This document shows, one piece after another, positions 9,958 through 21,550 of a stretch of DNA of 37,914 nt. Source of the DNA: Reclinomonas americana ATCC 50394 (taxonomy: Eukaryota > Jakobida > Jakobea > Jakobida). Made by a program: the position numbers and the translations under genes. The notes below the pieces were generated by a model. The model had not been told where the DNA came from. It did no database searches and saw nothing but the letters and a program-made list of their open reading frames with translations. The stretch is from positions 71,108-109,021 of the forward strand of contig PS015452.1 of assembly GCA_048213135.1 (NCBI GenBank), given 5' to 3'. Within the stretch, counting starts at the first letter, position 1. The number at the start of each line of letters is the position of its first letter.

Positions 9958-11616
9958 TCATGGATTGTAGGCCGGCGGTGGTGGCAGATAGGTCTGCTGC
10001 TGGTACTGCTGCTGTGGTGGTGGTTGTGGTGGGCAACAACAACAGTAAGTGACCGCCCGATCGCGACTTCTTCGTCGACGACGGGCTCGATATCGATGGC
10101 ATCATCGTGACGCACCGACTGCACGTGCGCCGCGCCATTGTATCCGTTCACCGACACCGCATGCTGGTGCTTCTCCAGACGACTACCCGTACCCGTCGCT
10201 ATCGTCGACGAGGTCGTCTTGACCATGCGGCGTCGTTCCTCGGCCGTCGCGGCAGCATGTCGGCGCCTGTGCGCACCAAAGAGTTTTTCCGATCACTCAC
10301 ATGCATCGTTTGCACTCATCAACACACACAAGGCAGTACGTAACCAGCAGCAGCCGACAAAGTCGAGAATGAGTGTGGCCAGCATGCAGGCGGCCGCCAC
10401 CAGCACTAACCAGTACGCTCGCCGGGCGTCAAAGTCGCCGCGAGCGTCGGTCGGCTGCGACAACGGTGGCAACTGCACGGTGCGCGCGACAGTGTCAGAA
10501 ACGGTGCAGGGCGTGGGCGACAGTTGCCTTGTACTCACCGTCGAGTTGATAAAGTTGGCCGTGTTGTCGTTCAGCTGTCGTCCACCGTACGCAGCTGCCG
10601 CACCCCACACCACGGCCTGCGAGACATCTTTGTCAGCACCACTCTTTCTCTAGATCTCTACCATCACCCCTCTGCAGCACTCACCGTGGATCCAATGCAC
10701 AGGAAGGCCGTCAGCACAGTGAGACTGTTGAACAGCGTGCACAACGGGGTGCCGCAGTCCTTCGTCGCCGCGCCAATGATCAGCACAACGACCGAGATGC
10801 CGGCCAGCACGGTGCCGGCAATGGCGAGAACAGCGGTCGCTGCATCACACACACATGTGAGAGGAGCAGCCCCTGTTGAGGAGAGTGTGTGTGGGGCAAC
10901 GCACCAACTCCGAGATCCCGCACTCGGTTGCATTCATTGTCGCCGCCGACCAGGTCTTTGATTTGCGACACCGCTGCCCCCGTGCCCCTCCCACTGTCAG
11001 AATCAAACACAGAAGAGTGCGGTGGGGAAGGAAGCGCAACGCAACAGCACATGTTGTTGACGGCGCTGTCGGGACCACAAACCCAAGCGAGTCAGTGCTC
11101 CTCACACATGCAAGCATGTCGGCGGCAATACTTACCCGTCGTAGGCGATCAGTTGTGTTGTCGTCACTTGCACTCCGGCTATCGTTGTCCGACGAGCCAC
11201 TGTGCAGAGAAAAAACACACAAATCAGCAGCCCCACCCCACTGTTGCAACTGTGGCGTGCACTCGACCATTCCAGCGCGTCTTCAGCGGCTGTGCCGAGA
11301 TGTCAATCTGTGTGCAAGCACAAGTTGGTTCGAATTCGGTTTCTTCACAGCTTGTAGCAATCGTAACAATGTAATCGTGGACCGTCGCCGGTCCACCGTT
11401 GACGTTGATGGCTGCGAAGAGAGAACGACAAGTCAACCAACATGCAATGGGAGGAATAGCGGATTGGAGGAATTCGAGATCGGAGAATCTTTTTCCTCCC
11501 TCTCGCGCTCAACTTTGCGTGTCGCCGAACCAGTCGCCGATCGCCAGTGCAGCTATCATCAGCGTGCACGCCGCCAGGGCGAAGAAGGTCGCCACCGTGT
11601 ACAGTCGAGACCGCAT
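9958..11616 (-). CDS. Four-helix membrane protein with PPxY tail (copy 2)
   Basis: Nine exons: 11514-11616, 11268-11411, 11136-11199, 10905-10993, 10685-10839, 10539-10616, 10345-10472, 10068-10266 and 9958-10011; 337 residues. Helices at about 7-28, 134-157, 168-195 and 233-256 match copy 1, as does the long loop after helix 1 (cysteine-richer here), with a shared AYDG and a lone cysteine before helix 2. The exon encoding helix 4 is exactly 128 bp in both genes and has the same phases, while exon 5 here corresponds to two exons of copy 1. The tail ends in a Q/Y segment and PPPPAYNP, so a PPxY motif is kept at the very C-terminus despite little other tail similarity. The donor of exon 8 (GTCGCG after DEE) was chosen because it alone leads in frame to that ending. 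An upstream in-frame ATG at 11712 could add 32 residues. Confidence 0.83.
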
Positions 11617-12088
11617 GGCGGAAGGAGTTCGCAGCTGCGGTGACGGTGAATCAATGTCGGAGTGACTCGGCGGCCACAAAATATCAGGAAGTTGGGGCGG
11701 CACTTGAAACACAACAAGTGCGGCGCCGCTGCAAGAGAGGAGTACGAGTAGCGCGTGCGAGGGTGGTGCCTACGAAGAGAGTGGAGACGCACGTTCAGGC
11801 GCAGAAGACACACACAGGCAGGCAGGCAGAGTCTTTCTGCTCCGCACACAAGTGGAAATTGTGAAGTGTCACAAAAAATGTCCACCTGTCCACACAGATA
11901 TCCTCCGGGTAGATTCACTGTTTTTCCTTGCGAAACTATGCACACATTACACGAAGCAGCAACAGCTGGCATAGCAAACGGGCGCGTGGTACCACGAGGC
12001 ACAAGGACCGCAACACACACCAGCACATGGCTCCACATACACACTCCCTCCCTCTCTCTCACTTCCCACCCCCAAAAAAAGAGTTGCT
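11617..12088. other. Spacer upstream of tandem membrane-protein copy 2
   Basis: A 472-bp spacer between the stop of the docking-complex gene and the start of membrane-protein copy 2, both on the minus strand. It should contain the promoter of copy 2. CA and CAGG microsatellites occur near 11800-11830 and a CT tract near 12050. No exon with a matching splice context was found. Confidence 0.5.
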
Positions 12089-14139
12089 TCACGCCTTTTC
12101 TCCTGGTGTGCGCGAGCGAGAGCCCTTCGGGCGATTGCGGGAGCGACTGTTTGATCGTCGGTCCGCCTGCAAAACAGCAAAAACCAAATGAGCCGACACG
12201 CGGACTTACACGCACACACCGGCACAACAAGCGGAAAGAGGACGCAACAGCCGATGCGCGTGCTCTGTCCTGCAGTTCCTGTCGAGTGAGCGGGTGTACC
12301 GTCTCGTCTCCGCTGTCGTCACCCTCCAAGTCGTCGCTGTGGTCACAAAGAAAAAGACAAGCGGTGAGACACATGGAGCGCGGTGTTGCGTGTCAGGTGC
12401 CACTTTGCGTGTTACACGTACCCAGCCGCTGGTGGCTTGATGTCGAGCACCGTGGCACCAAATGGTGTCGATGGTCCCATGCCGAACACGGCGGCACCGA
12501 TAATCGACTGTGATGTGCTGCCAAACTCGGCACTCAGCTCCGGGCCCTGAATGGCCGCGTACAGCTGCAGCAACTCGTTGGCGCGCTGCTCAATAATACC
12601 TACACGCACAAGGGGTTAGTGTTTCGCTGCACACAGTCCTCATCACTTTCTCTTCCAGCTCTCCACTCACCGAGGTATTGCATCATGTTCGAGTCCGTGA
12701 CACCCGAGTCGCCAAGCACCTCTGCCACCGGGCCGAGCTCGCAGCCAATCTCGCGGAAGACGTGCTCGATACCGCCACGCAGACGATCAAGCACCTGCAC
12801 CTGCTCGTCGTGCTTCGACTCGTACTCGGTCGACTTCTCCTCGGCCGCGTTGAGCTTGCCCTCCAGCTCGGCAATGATGCGCTCCTGTTGTGTGTTGGAC
12901 TCGGCGCCCTGGCCCTGAATCTGTGAAATCTCGCCGCGCATCTCGCCAATCTGTGCGGTGGACGGGGATGAGCATCCCAACCACAGCAATCAACAACAAA
13001 ACGTGGGGAGCGAGAGTGACAGTACCTGCTCCTCCAGCTTCTCGATCTCGTTGTTGAGGTCGTTGACGTAGTTGAAGAGCGAGAAGTTTTGCTCCTCGGC
13101 CTGAATAAACTTCTCCACAATGAGGTGCAAGTCGTCGAGATCGGTGGCGTCCTTGATCTTGCGGATGGCCTCCTCGTACTCGTCGACCTTTTCGCGCGTG
13201 ACCTCGTGTGATGCCATTTCCACGGCCTCGTTCCATTGCGCTGAAATGCAACAATGAAGGAAATGTGAGGGAAAGCGGGGGACGGGTGGTGCCGGGGGTG
13301 AGATGCACACCTCGTTGTCCGTGTGCGCCATCCTCCTCTGCCTTGCCGTCGCCAGCCGCCGCGGCGCTCTCCAGCATGCGCAAGTGGGCCTTGCGTTTCC
13401 GATCCTTCTCCATCTCCGTGTCCAGTTCCTAACCATACACACACAGAGTGTGAGCGGGCGCTGCTGCGTTCTGCAAGGCAAGCCAAGCACACTACAGACG
13501 CACCTGGAAGAGTCGATCGAGTTCCTGATTCTCGCGTTCGTATGCCTGCTTCAAGGCCACCAACTCGTTCTGGCACTGATCCCTCTCCTCGTAAGCCACG
13601 TTGCTGCGCTCGATAATCTCCGCCATCTCCTTCTTCTTCTCGTGCAAGTCGCGCTCCAGCTTCTTGTAGATTTCGTCAAACACTTGTCGTTCCGTGCGCA
13701 GGTTATCAATCTCCTCACGCAGTTCGCGATTGCATGCTAGTGCCTCGTTGAACTTGATCAAGCCCTGCATTCACCCCACAATGAGAACCACGACAACAAA
13801 TCGGAGATGGAGAGAGTAAAGTACCTTGTCCAATCGGTTCTCCAGCAACTTGATCTGTCGTTGCACGGCCTCATCGCTCTCCGACGCCTGGTGCACACCG
13901 CCACGCTTGCCCTTCATCTCCTTGATGCGCGCCGCCATGATCTGTGAAGCACAAGAGAGAGAAAGGTGAAGGGTTAGGCGCGCGACTGCATCGCTCACCG
14001 GCTGACCATTCACAAACCTTGATCTGTCGATCCAGATCCTCCAGACGCCGCCGATCCTCGCCGTACTTGCGCGACAACACCTGGAACTGTTGCGATAGCT
14101 GACTGCCGCGCTTGGTGATCTCCACAGTCTCGCGCATGG

Positions 14140-14185
<46 letters not shown>

Positions 14186-14685
14186 ACACGAGCGAAGTGA
14201 GCGATTGACAAGCGTTGGAGGAGTGCGAGAGAGACTGTGATTGACATGCTTGCAGCTGACGGTCAAGCGTTGCAAGAGCGAGGAAGAGAGAGACAGTTGC
14301 AGAGTGGCATGAAAACGCCGACAACAAACCTTGTTCCGCGTCAACGTGGCCAGCTCCTCCCGCAACCCATCGTTCTCCTTCTTCAGCTTCTCAATCGTCA
14401 CACTACACAAGGCACGTGAGCAGGAAGTCACACACAGAGAAAGAGAAACAAGGGTGTTGTTGCTCACCGTTGCTTACGAATCGTGTTCTGTGAGTCCTCA
14501 GAGAGCGACTTGCGGTTGGTCGCCGCCATGCGCGCCTTGCGAGAGATCTCATTGAGACGAGCCTCCTCTGCAAAAAACAAAGAGAGAAGTGAGTGAGACT
14601 CTTGACTGTGTGTGAGAGACAGAGAGAGAGAGCGTGTGTGCAGACCTTCACCACCACCGCTGCCACCAGTGTTCGCCTTGGACAT
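12089..14685 (-). CDS. ODAD1: Outer dynein arm docking complex coiled-coil protein (ODAD1/CCDC63/DC2 type)
   Basis: Twelve exons: 14646-14685, 14468-14567, 14330-14402, 14018-14140, 13825-13941, 13504-13764, 13311-13428, 13026-13240, 12671-12950, 12416-12599, 12249-12336 and 12089-12166. The model is 558 residues, close to Chlamydomonas DC2 (ODA1) and human CCDC63. Nearly the whole protein is heptad-rich coiled coil. The segment near 325-345 (EEQNFSLFNYVNDLNNEI) is the hallmark of this family, preceded by a helix with DLHLIVEKFIQAE. A less helical region with IFGMGP-like composition (near 500) and an acidic then Arg/Ser-rich tail close the protein. The family docks outer dynein arms on doublet microtubules in motile cilia. 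ODAD1 and CCDC63 are paralogues and I cannot say which is closer. It is head to head with the STPG-like gene. Confidence 0.93.
14143..14182. repeat. GA microsatellite in an intron
   Basis: About twenty GA dinucleotides in a row on the plus strand, which is a CT tract next to the acceptor of the docking-protein exon 14018-14140 on the minus strand. It acts as a very long polypyrimidine tract. Confidence 0.9.
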
Positions 14686-14893
14686 CTGTGCGTGCGTGAA
14701 CGAGAGAGATGAGCACGTGTTGTGTCTCTCTGTGGGAGTGACAGTGAGAGAGCGCAACGATCAAGTCACGCCTGTTCTTCAGCAAAACGCACGCGCCCGA
14801 TCAGCGGAACGGACCGCGGAAAAACAGAAAATTCGCATTTGTTGTGCATCACGTTTTGCACGCACGCACGCGCCTGCCTGCTTTCTGTGAGAC
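14686..14893. promoter_or_regulatory. Divergent promoter between two ciliary genes
   Basis: 208 bp separate the start codons of the ODAD1-like gene (minus) and the STPG-like gene (plus). The two genes probably share control. An E-box core CACGTG occurs at about 14713. I looked for an RFX X-box (a GTTGCC/GGCAAC-type imperfect inverted repeat), the usual ciliary gene element of animals and their relatives, and did not find a convincing one. Short AC(G) repeats lie near the plus-strand start. Confidence 0.55.
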
Positions 14894-17447
14894 ATGAGTG
14901 AGAGCGGCAACGACGAGGCACTGGCAGCACCGCGCGGGTTGCGTGGCGGAGGGGCGCCGCGTTTTGCCAATGGCACCGCGGCCATCACTGTGACCTCTGA
15001 CCAGCAGCCACACGAGAGCGCATCTGCTGCTGCGTCGCATGCACCGCCGCCACCAGTCGATGTCAATGGTGCGGACTATGCTGTTTTGTGTGTGTGTGCG
15101 TCAAAGTGTGAAATGGCTGACGACGCGTGCTCTCTCTCTATTGCTTTGTGTTATTCAGCGTCGTTTGAGTCGGCTGGTGCACATGATACCTCTGCGGATC
15201 GACAGTCGGCCTCGCGTAAGCCTCCGCCTTCGTCCACTCCGTTGCGTGCACAATGATAACACACGCACATGCATTGAAACGATTTTGCACTCACTCTCTT
15301 CTTCGTGCAGACGAGTTGCGATGTGCTGCATCACCTCACGTCTCCTTGTAGTCACACTGACATGTGGCGCTTTTCTTTCGTTGCACAACAACACAGGATG
15401 CGCGCAACAAGACTCCACGATCGACGACCACTCCGCGCAGTGTCGGCGTGTCGAATGCATCGCCGCGCAGTGCAATCAGCCCGCGTCCAAAGGGCTTGCC
15501 GGTGAGCAGTAGAGAGAGAAACAGAGAGAGAGAGAGAGGAAGAGAGAGAGGCACACACATTCACACTCACAGACACACACTCACTCTCTCTATCACATTC
15601 TGTTGCTCCCCTCTCGCTCACCCCTGCATGTGCACCTCTGCACACGTACGCCTTCACTGGTAGCCGTCCATTGTGTGGCGATTCCCTAACGACGGATTGT
15701 TGTTTTTTGGTGGTAAAATCGCAGGAGAATGTGTTGCCAGTGGAGAGCTCGTTCTCGATGAAGCCGCGACCTGGGCGCTCTCCGGGCACGTTTGGAACGA
15801 CGCCGACCAAGCGCGATCCGTCACCACGTCCTGGTTTGTTGTGATTTCTCGTTTCGCGCAAAGCTTTGGTGCTGACGACGACGACTACGACTCTGGGTCG
15901 CTAGTTCCGCTGGCTGCTCCGTCGCCGACGGCTGGTGCTGCTCCGTTGCCTCCATTGTTGTCGCCGGCGTTGGAGAAGCACATTGCGTCGACTGTGGGCA
16001 CCTTCTCACAGAGCCCAACGCGGCGTGATCCGCTGCCTCGTCCTCCGCGCGGTGCGTGAATCAGTGTTTCATCATCTCCCGAGTGGCTGCATGTTGCTGA
16101 GAAACGCGATTGCAAACAGACCCGAATGAGTTCAAGTTCAAGGCGCTGCCGCCTCGCCACATGCACGGCTCAGACGGCGGCCACTCGCCGTCGCAGTACC
16201 AGTTCCACCGTGCAGATTTGGCCTCACCGCGATCGCGTCGCGACCCGAAGCGAACATTCGGCGAGACGGCCTCGTATGGCACCGGAACGTTTGGTTGCAG
16301 CTCGCGTGACATTCGGACGTCGGTACCGACAGATGGTGAGCTACCATTTGCGCGGAGGAGGGAAGCGAATCTGCCTTGCCCTTGCTGTCTCACCCATCAC
16401 ACATCGAATGCACAGGTGCCCCAGTCCACGCCTACACGGGTGCCGCAGAGAAGAAGCCTGTGAAGACGGCGGTGTTTGGCAAGGCTGTTGCGTATGTCAC
16501 ATGTCCTTGTGCGCCCTTGCATCGGTGTTGACGTTGTGTGTGTGTTTGCAGCCACGAGCCACTCACCACGAGCTGATGGTCAAGGCGAGCGCTGCGGTTC
16601 CTGGTGCGTGTGTGTATGCGTGCCTGCTGGCTTTGTGTGCTGCTGCTCACTCCTCCCCTCGCGCACACAGATGCGGCGCAGTACAATGTGCCCACGTCAA
16701 CGTTTGTGGTCAAGTCGCACAACGTCAAGGTGCTGGAGATGGCGGCCAAGTCGCGCGAGAAGCGGCCTGACTCGGCGCGTGAGGACGGCAAGCCGTTCAC
16801 ACCACGCGTCAACCCATCACCTCGTCGCAGCACCGGCGAGCCGTCTGTGTTTGATCGTCTGTACGCCCAGAAACCCAATCGTGGTCACCCGCCGGAGCAG
16901 CCGAACCAAAAGTTGCATCTATTTTATCGTCTCTCGCACATGATGTGCCCACTCACTCGCATGTGTTTGTGTGCCGCTGCGCAGTGCTGGTCCGTCAAAG
17001 CCACCGCGACCACTGAGTGCCCGTCCGTCAGCGCAGTCCGCCGGCAGCGGTGCCGGCAGTGCTGCACCAGTACGACCCCTCTCTGCACGTGGTTCTCGTG
17101 ATGGTCGGTGGTGTGCATGTCCTATTCCTTCTCTCTCCCTCTCTCTTCCACTCATTTGCCTCTCACTCTTTTCAGCCTCGCCACGCATGTCGCGCGACGG
17201 CGGCTCTCCACTGCACACGCACGTGACGGACTACGTGCCACGCGCGCAGAGGGCGTCGTTTGACGGCAAGATCCCCGGCTTCCACCGTGCGTCGCTCTCG
17301 AATGACTTGCCGCAGCCGCCAGCGGGGGAGGAGCACGAGGAGCAGCAGAACAGCTGGTCCAACCAACAGCATTATCATGGCGCTGGCGATGAAGACGTCG
17401 ATGCGGGGGCTGGGCACCCTGCGACAGCCAGTCCCGAGTACTACTGA
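14894..17447 (+). CDS. STPG/SHIPPO-repeat-like axonemal protein, Arg/Pro-rich
   Basis: Twelve exons: 14894-15068, 15159-15240, 15311-15314 (a 4-nt microexon), 15397-15501, 15725-15833, 15905-16051, 16120-16335, 16416-16486, 16552-16603, 16671-16911, 16985-17103 and 17176-17447; 530 residues. Low-complexity, basic and proline-rich. A short motif recurs: GTFGTTPTKRDPSPRP near 142-158 and GTFSQSPTRRDPLPRP near 191-206. Later segments (YGTGTFG...; VFGKA followed about 20 residues on by DAAQYNVPTSTF) follow the FG-x(n)-R/K-x(n)-PGP-x-Y rhythm of sperm-tail PG-rich repeats, but the PGP itself is degenerate. FTPRVNPSPRRS then VFDRLYAQ near 365-385 resembles motifs in ciliary and cytoskeletal proteins of protists. 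A microtubule-inner or axonemal role is therefore inferred from repeats and from the shared promoter with the docking-protein gene. The gene ends 58 bp before the assembly gap. Confidence 0.75.
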
Positions 17448-18553
17448 TTGTCGAGTCGGTGGTGTGCGAGGAGAAGTTAGTGTTGCGAGTGCGAAGAACT
17501 GTAAGNNNNNNNNNNNNNNNNNNNNNNNNNNNNNNNNNNNNNNNNNNNNNNNNNNNNNNNNNNNNNNNNNNNNNNNNNNNNNNNNNNNNNNNNNNNNNNN
17601 NNNNNNNNNNNNNNNNNNNNNNNNNNNNNNNNNNNNNNNNNNNNNNNNNNNNNNNNNNNNNNNNNNNNNNNNNNNNNNNNNNNNNNNNNNNNNNNNNNNN
17701 NNNNNNNNNNNNNNNNNNNNNNNNNNNNNNNNNNNNNNNNNNNNNNNNNNNNNNNNNNNNNNNNNNNNNNNNNNNNNNNNNNNNNNNNNNNNNNNNNNNN
17801 NNNNNNNNNNNNNNNNNNNNNNNNNNNNNNNNNNNNNNNNNNNNNNNNNNNNNNNNNNNNNNNNNNNNNNNNNNNNNNNNNNNNNNNNNNNNNNNNNNNN
17901 NNNNNNNNNNNNNNNNNNNNNNNNNNNNNNNNNNNNNNNNNNNNNNNNNNNNNNNNNNNNNNNNNNNNNNNNNNNNNNNNNNNNNNNNNNNNNNNNNNNN
18001 NNNNNNNNNNNNNNNNNNNNNNNNNNNNNNNNNNNNNNNNNNNNNNNNNNNNNNNNNNNNNNNNNNNNNNNNNNNNNNNNNNNNNNNNNNNNNNNNNNNN
18101 NNNNNNNNNNNNNNNNNNNNNNNNNNNNNNNNNNNNNNNNNNNNNNNNNNNNNNNNNNNNNNNNNNNNNNNNNNNNNNNNNNNNNNNNNNNNNNNNNNNN
18201 NNNNNNNNNNNNNNNNNNNNNNNNNNNNNNNNNNNNNNNNNNNNNNNNNNNNNNNNNNNNNNNNNNNNNNNNNNNNNNNNNNNNNNNNNNNNNNNNNNNN
18301 NNNNNNNNNNNNNNNNNNNNNNNNNNNNNNNNNNNNNNNNNNNNNNNNNNNNNNNNNNNNNNNNNNNNNNNNNNNNNNNNNCGAGTGTTTCATTGCCGAG
18401 CAGATGGTGATGAGAGGAGAGACTTAAAGAGTGAATGAGTAAACCGTTGTCTTGTTGCAAGACGCCAGCCGGCGCCGGCATCAATTTTCCGCGAACAGCC
18501 TTGTTGTCCGCCGCCCGAAATTGACCCTTGGTAGTTGCTGGCGGAGCACTGAC
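17448..18553. other. Spacer containing an 876-bp assembly gap
   Basis: Positions 17506-18381 are N. The 58 bases before and the 172 bases after the gap carry no exon I can support. Open frames that run through the Ns are artefacts. A small gene or the upstream part of the lipase-like gene could be hidden in the gap. Confidence 0.95.
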
Positions 18554-21462
18554 ATGTCAGCCATGATTCGTGCCCTCAGCTTCTTGCTGCGCCTTCTCAA
18601 AGCGCCAGTTGCGCACATGACCCTGCTTCCTCTCTCTCCTGCCACTCTCTCCATTGACGTGTGTGCGCGCAGGTTTTGGGTGGTCGTGCCGCGTGTCGCG
18701 CCTTTGTCTGTACGAGCAAGTTGCAACCGTCAGAGGATGAGGCAAAGCGTCCTCTGCGCACTGCATGGTTCTACACCAAGCGCACTCTGCGTGCTGTTGT
18801 TGCGTGCACACACACACGCACATCGTGATCATGGCTGTGTTCGGTTTCTCAATCCTGCGACAGCTGGCGGCTGCGGTTGCCGCCCTCGGCATGTTCCTGG
18901 TGGTGGTGATTGACAGCGATCAGCCACCAAAGCACGATGATGTCATGGCCCCGACCCTCGCCATTGCCGGCCAAGGCACAGCAGGCGCCGCTCCCGCCGC
19001 AGCAGATCGAGATCCCGACGCCGCACTGACCACAGATCTGCGAGGCAAGCTGACCAGCAACTTTTCCGAGTTCTTCGACGAGATCACCCTCGCCATGGTC
19101 GAGATGAAGTCGTACCGCGGCATTCTGGCCGACTTGTCGTACGCGCTGCACAGGAAGGACGGCGATCGGCCGATTGCCGATCCCGAGGTGCGCAAACGAG
19201 TGTTTGTGGAAACTCTGAACCGCACCGCGTCGGAGTGCGCACTGCGACGAGTGCGGGAGCACCTGCTGAGCTTGGAGGTGGTGGCCGTCGAGGAGACGTA
19301 TGCGGTTTTGGTGGACCACACGCTGCGCGAGGTCAACCTGTCGGTGGCCGGCACTCGCATGGTCAGCGAGCTCGCCGACTTTAAGGATGCCGCCAAGAGG
19401 CACACCGCACTTGCCGATGTGTGGACGGATGTCGAGTTTGCGGTGGCACGCGAGGGCGCCGAGCCCGAGCGTTTCATCCTCGCTCAACGGGCACATGAGG
19501 AGGTCCTCAAGCTGGCCGATGTTGCGAAGGGCGAGCAAAAGTACCGTGTCAGTCTCCATGGCCACAGCCTCGGGTCCACCATTGTTGCGTCGTCTGGGAC
19601 AGTGTATTCGCGGAAGCTACATGCATCCCACTGACCATCGCGATGCAGGTCATGTGGCTGCGCACATTCGATGCCGCCGAGGACGACCGCGTCAACGTGT
19701 ACACATTTGCCACCATTCCGCCGCCCACCGCCTGGAGCCGTGGCGAGAAGTGGCGCGAACAGAGTACAAGTGATGAAGAGGTATGTTGCTGTCTGCATGA
19801 GGCACATTCATTCTTAGACGCCCGCAGTTGCTCCAACATACGCGTGCAGAAAAATCATGAACCGCTGATGAGTGCCACCGTCTGGCAACTCGGCGGCTTC
19901 CAGCATTCGTTCTCCAACCAAGCCGATCCTGTGGCTGGCTGGGCCGGTCGCATCTGCCGCCTCATTCACGCAGGGGACGTGGTGCACTTCCACCACACGG
20001 TGGAGCACGTGGTTCTGACGGGCATGCACAACAGCTCGGATCATTACAATCTGGCACTGCGTGGTAAGTATTCATCATCCACTTCACCTCAGCCACAGTG
20101 AATCCGACTCACCACGCGTCCACGCAGCGCTTGGACCTGCCGACTGCGAGGCCATTCTCGACATTGTGCGTCCGCTGACCGAGCTGCTTCAGTTCCCACC
20201 AATGACGAGGAACAAAGAAGGAGAGTTGGTGCCCATTCCCACTCACAAGGCAATTGCCGTCACGCAAGAGCGGATGAATGCCGCGCTGCAGCGAGTGAAC
20301 TCGCAGCAGTTCGACACACAGCAAACGGGGCACATGCAGACGGCAGTGAACGACTTGCTCGCCGGCATGTGGCAAAGTTGCGATTCAGGGACAACTCGGA
20401 TGCATCTCTTCCTGCAACTGACTGACTCACCTTTTTGCTCGCAGACGTCTCCGTCATCATCAACAACAACCCGTCGACCAACGCACATCAGCTGGAGGCC
20501 TTGCAACTGCTTCCCCTGCTGCCGGTCAAAATCAGCGACCTGCTGCTCACTGATCATGACGTGGCCGCGGAGGATGAAGATACTCGTGCGATAACCGAGG
20601 CCGAGTGGTTCACCACACTCAAGACGCGGCTGCGCAGCGACCTGGGCATTGGTACGTATACGTAGCGCTCACTGGAGACACAAGAGACGCATAATCTCAG
20701 TTGTCGATGTGTGCTGCGCAGCGTCCGAGGAGAACCGCTGGCTGTTGGGCGTGTATGTCGGCGCACGCGTGTTCAGTCGACTGGCGTTCGCCCACGTGCG
20801 TCATGCTCTCTTCTGTCATTCCACGCAATGCTGAACGAATGTCCTCATCTGTTATTGTGCAGGCCACCGACACAGCCCGTCAGGACGCGAGAGACGTGCT
20901 CAACGCGGCCATTCAGTGGGCTGAGGACGTAAATGCGAGACAGCCTGCAGACCTCATCTTCCACCTGCGCCTGCACGCGGCGCAAGTGTGCCTCGCCCAG
21001 GATGACGGGGCCACCGCCGCAATTGATTACCTGTCACCGATCGCCCCCCACATCGATGTTGCGCCGCGGACGCTGCGGCCAGTCGACGGCCACGTGTGCC
21101 AGCTGTTGGCCACAGCACACCACAGGTTGAGCGATTCCGATGCGGCCGAGGCACGCCAGCGGCAGGCCAAGCGCGTCTTCAAGGAGGTCTGCGGAAAAAA
21201 CCACCCCGACACCATCGCCACTCGCTACGAGCTGGCTGCGGTGTTGCATCAAAAGGCCGCGGCGACCAGTGGCGAGGAGAGCACGAGGACCAACGCCCTT
21301 GCCGAGAAGAAGTATCGCCGCGTGCTGCAGCAATGCGTGCGACACTTCGGCGACGATCACCCTCGCACTCGCGCCGCCATGCAGCAAGCGCAGGAATACC
21401 GCTGGACCGCTACTACTACTGCTGCTGCTGCTGCTGCGGCTGCTCCAGCAGCTGGGTGGTAA
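18554..21462 (+). CDS. Membrane-anchored class 3 lipase-like hydrolase with helical-repeat tail
   Basis: Nine exons: 18554-18607, 18673-18795 (or -18798), 18864-19583, 19649-19780, 19850-20063, 20128-20376, 20445-20651, 20722-20795 and 20863-21462; about 790 residues. The N-terminus is a basic, leucine-rich presequence (MIRALSFLLRLLKAP), then a basic segment and one hydrophobic helix near 60-76 (AAAVAALGMFLVVVI), suggesting a mitochondrial or other membrane anchor. The hydrolase part has the class 3 nucleophile elbow GHSLGS near 292-297, followed as in that family by VNVYTFATIPPP, then SNQADPVAGW (Asp region) and later GMHNSSDHYNLAL, a candidate for the catalytic histidine. The second half (about 590-780) is helical with a kinesin-light-chain-like TPR signature (NHPDTIATRYELAAVL; HFGDDHPRTRAAM). 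It ends in a Thr/Ala run. The stop lies 88 bp from the convergent pterin gene. Confidence 0.83.
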
Positions 21463-21550
21463 CAGAGGGGAACACCGTTTTGCACTTACTTTTTGGAGGG
21501 TCTTTGTTGTTGTTTTCGCTCTCTTTTTATGAAGCCTTCTCCCGAGCCTC

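Noticed and set aside
17152-18484. Long open frames running through the N block on both strands
   Set aside because: They are open only because Ns carry no stop codons; the real plus-strand gene stops at 17447.
18481-18892. Minus-strand frames upstream of the lipase-like gene, including one ending RNWRFEKAQQEAEG
   Set aside because: They are antisense of lipase exons 1 and 2, whose plus-strand frame joins in phase to the rest of the gene.
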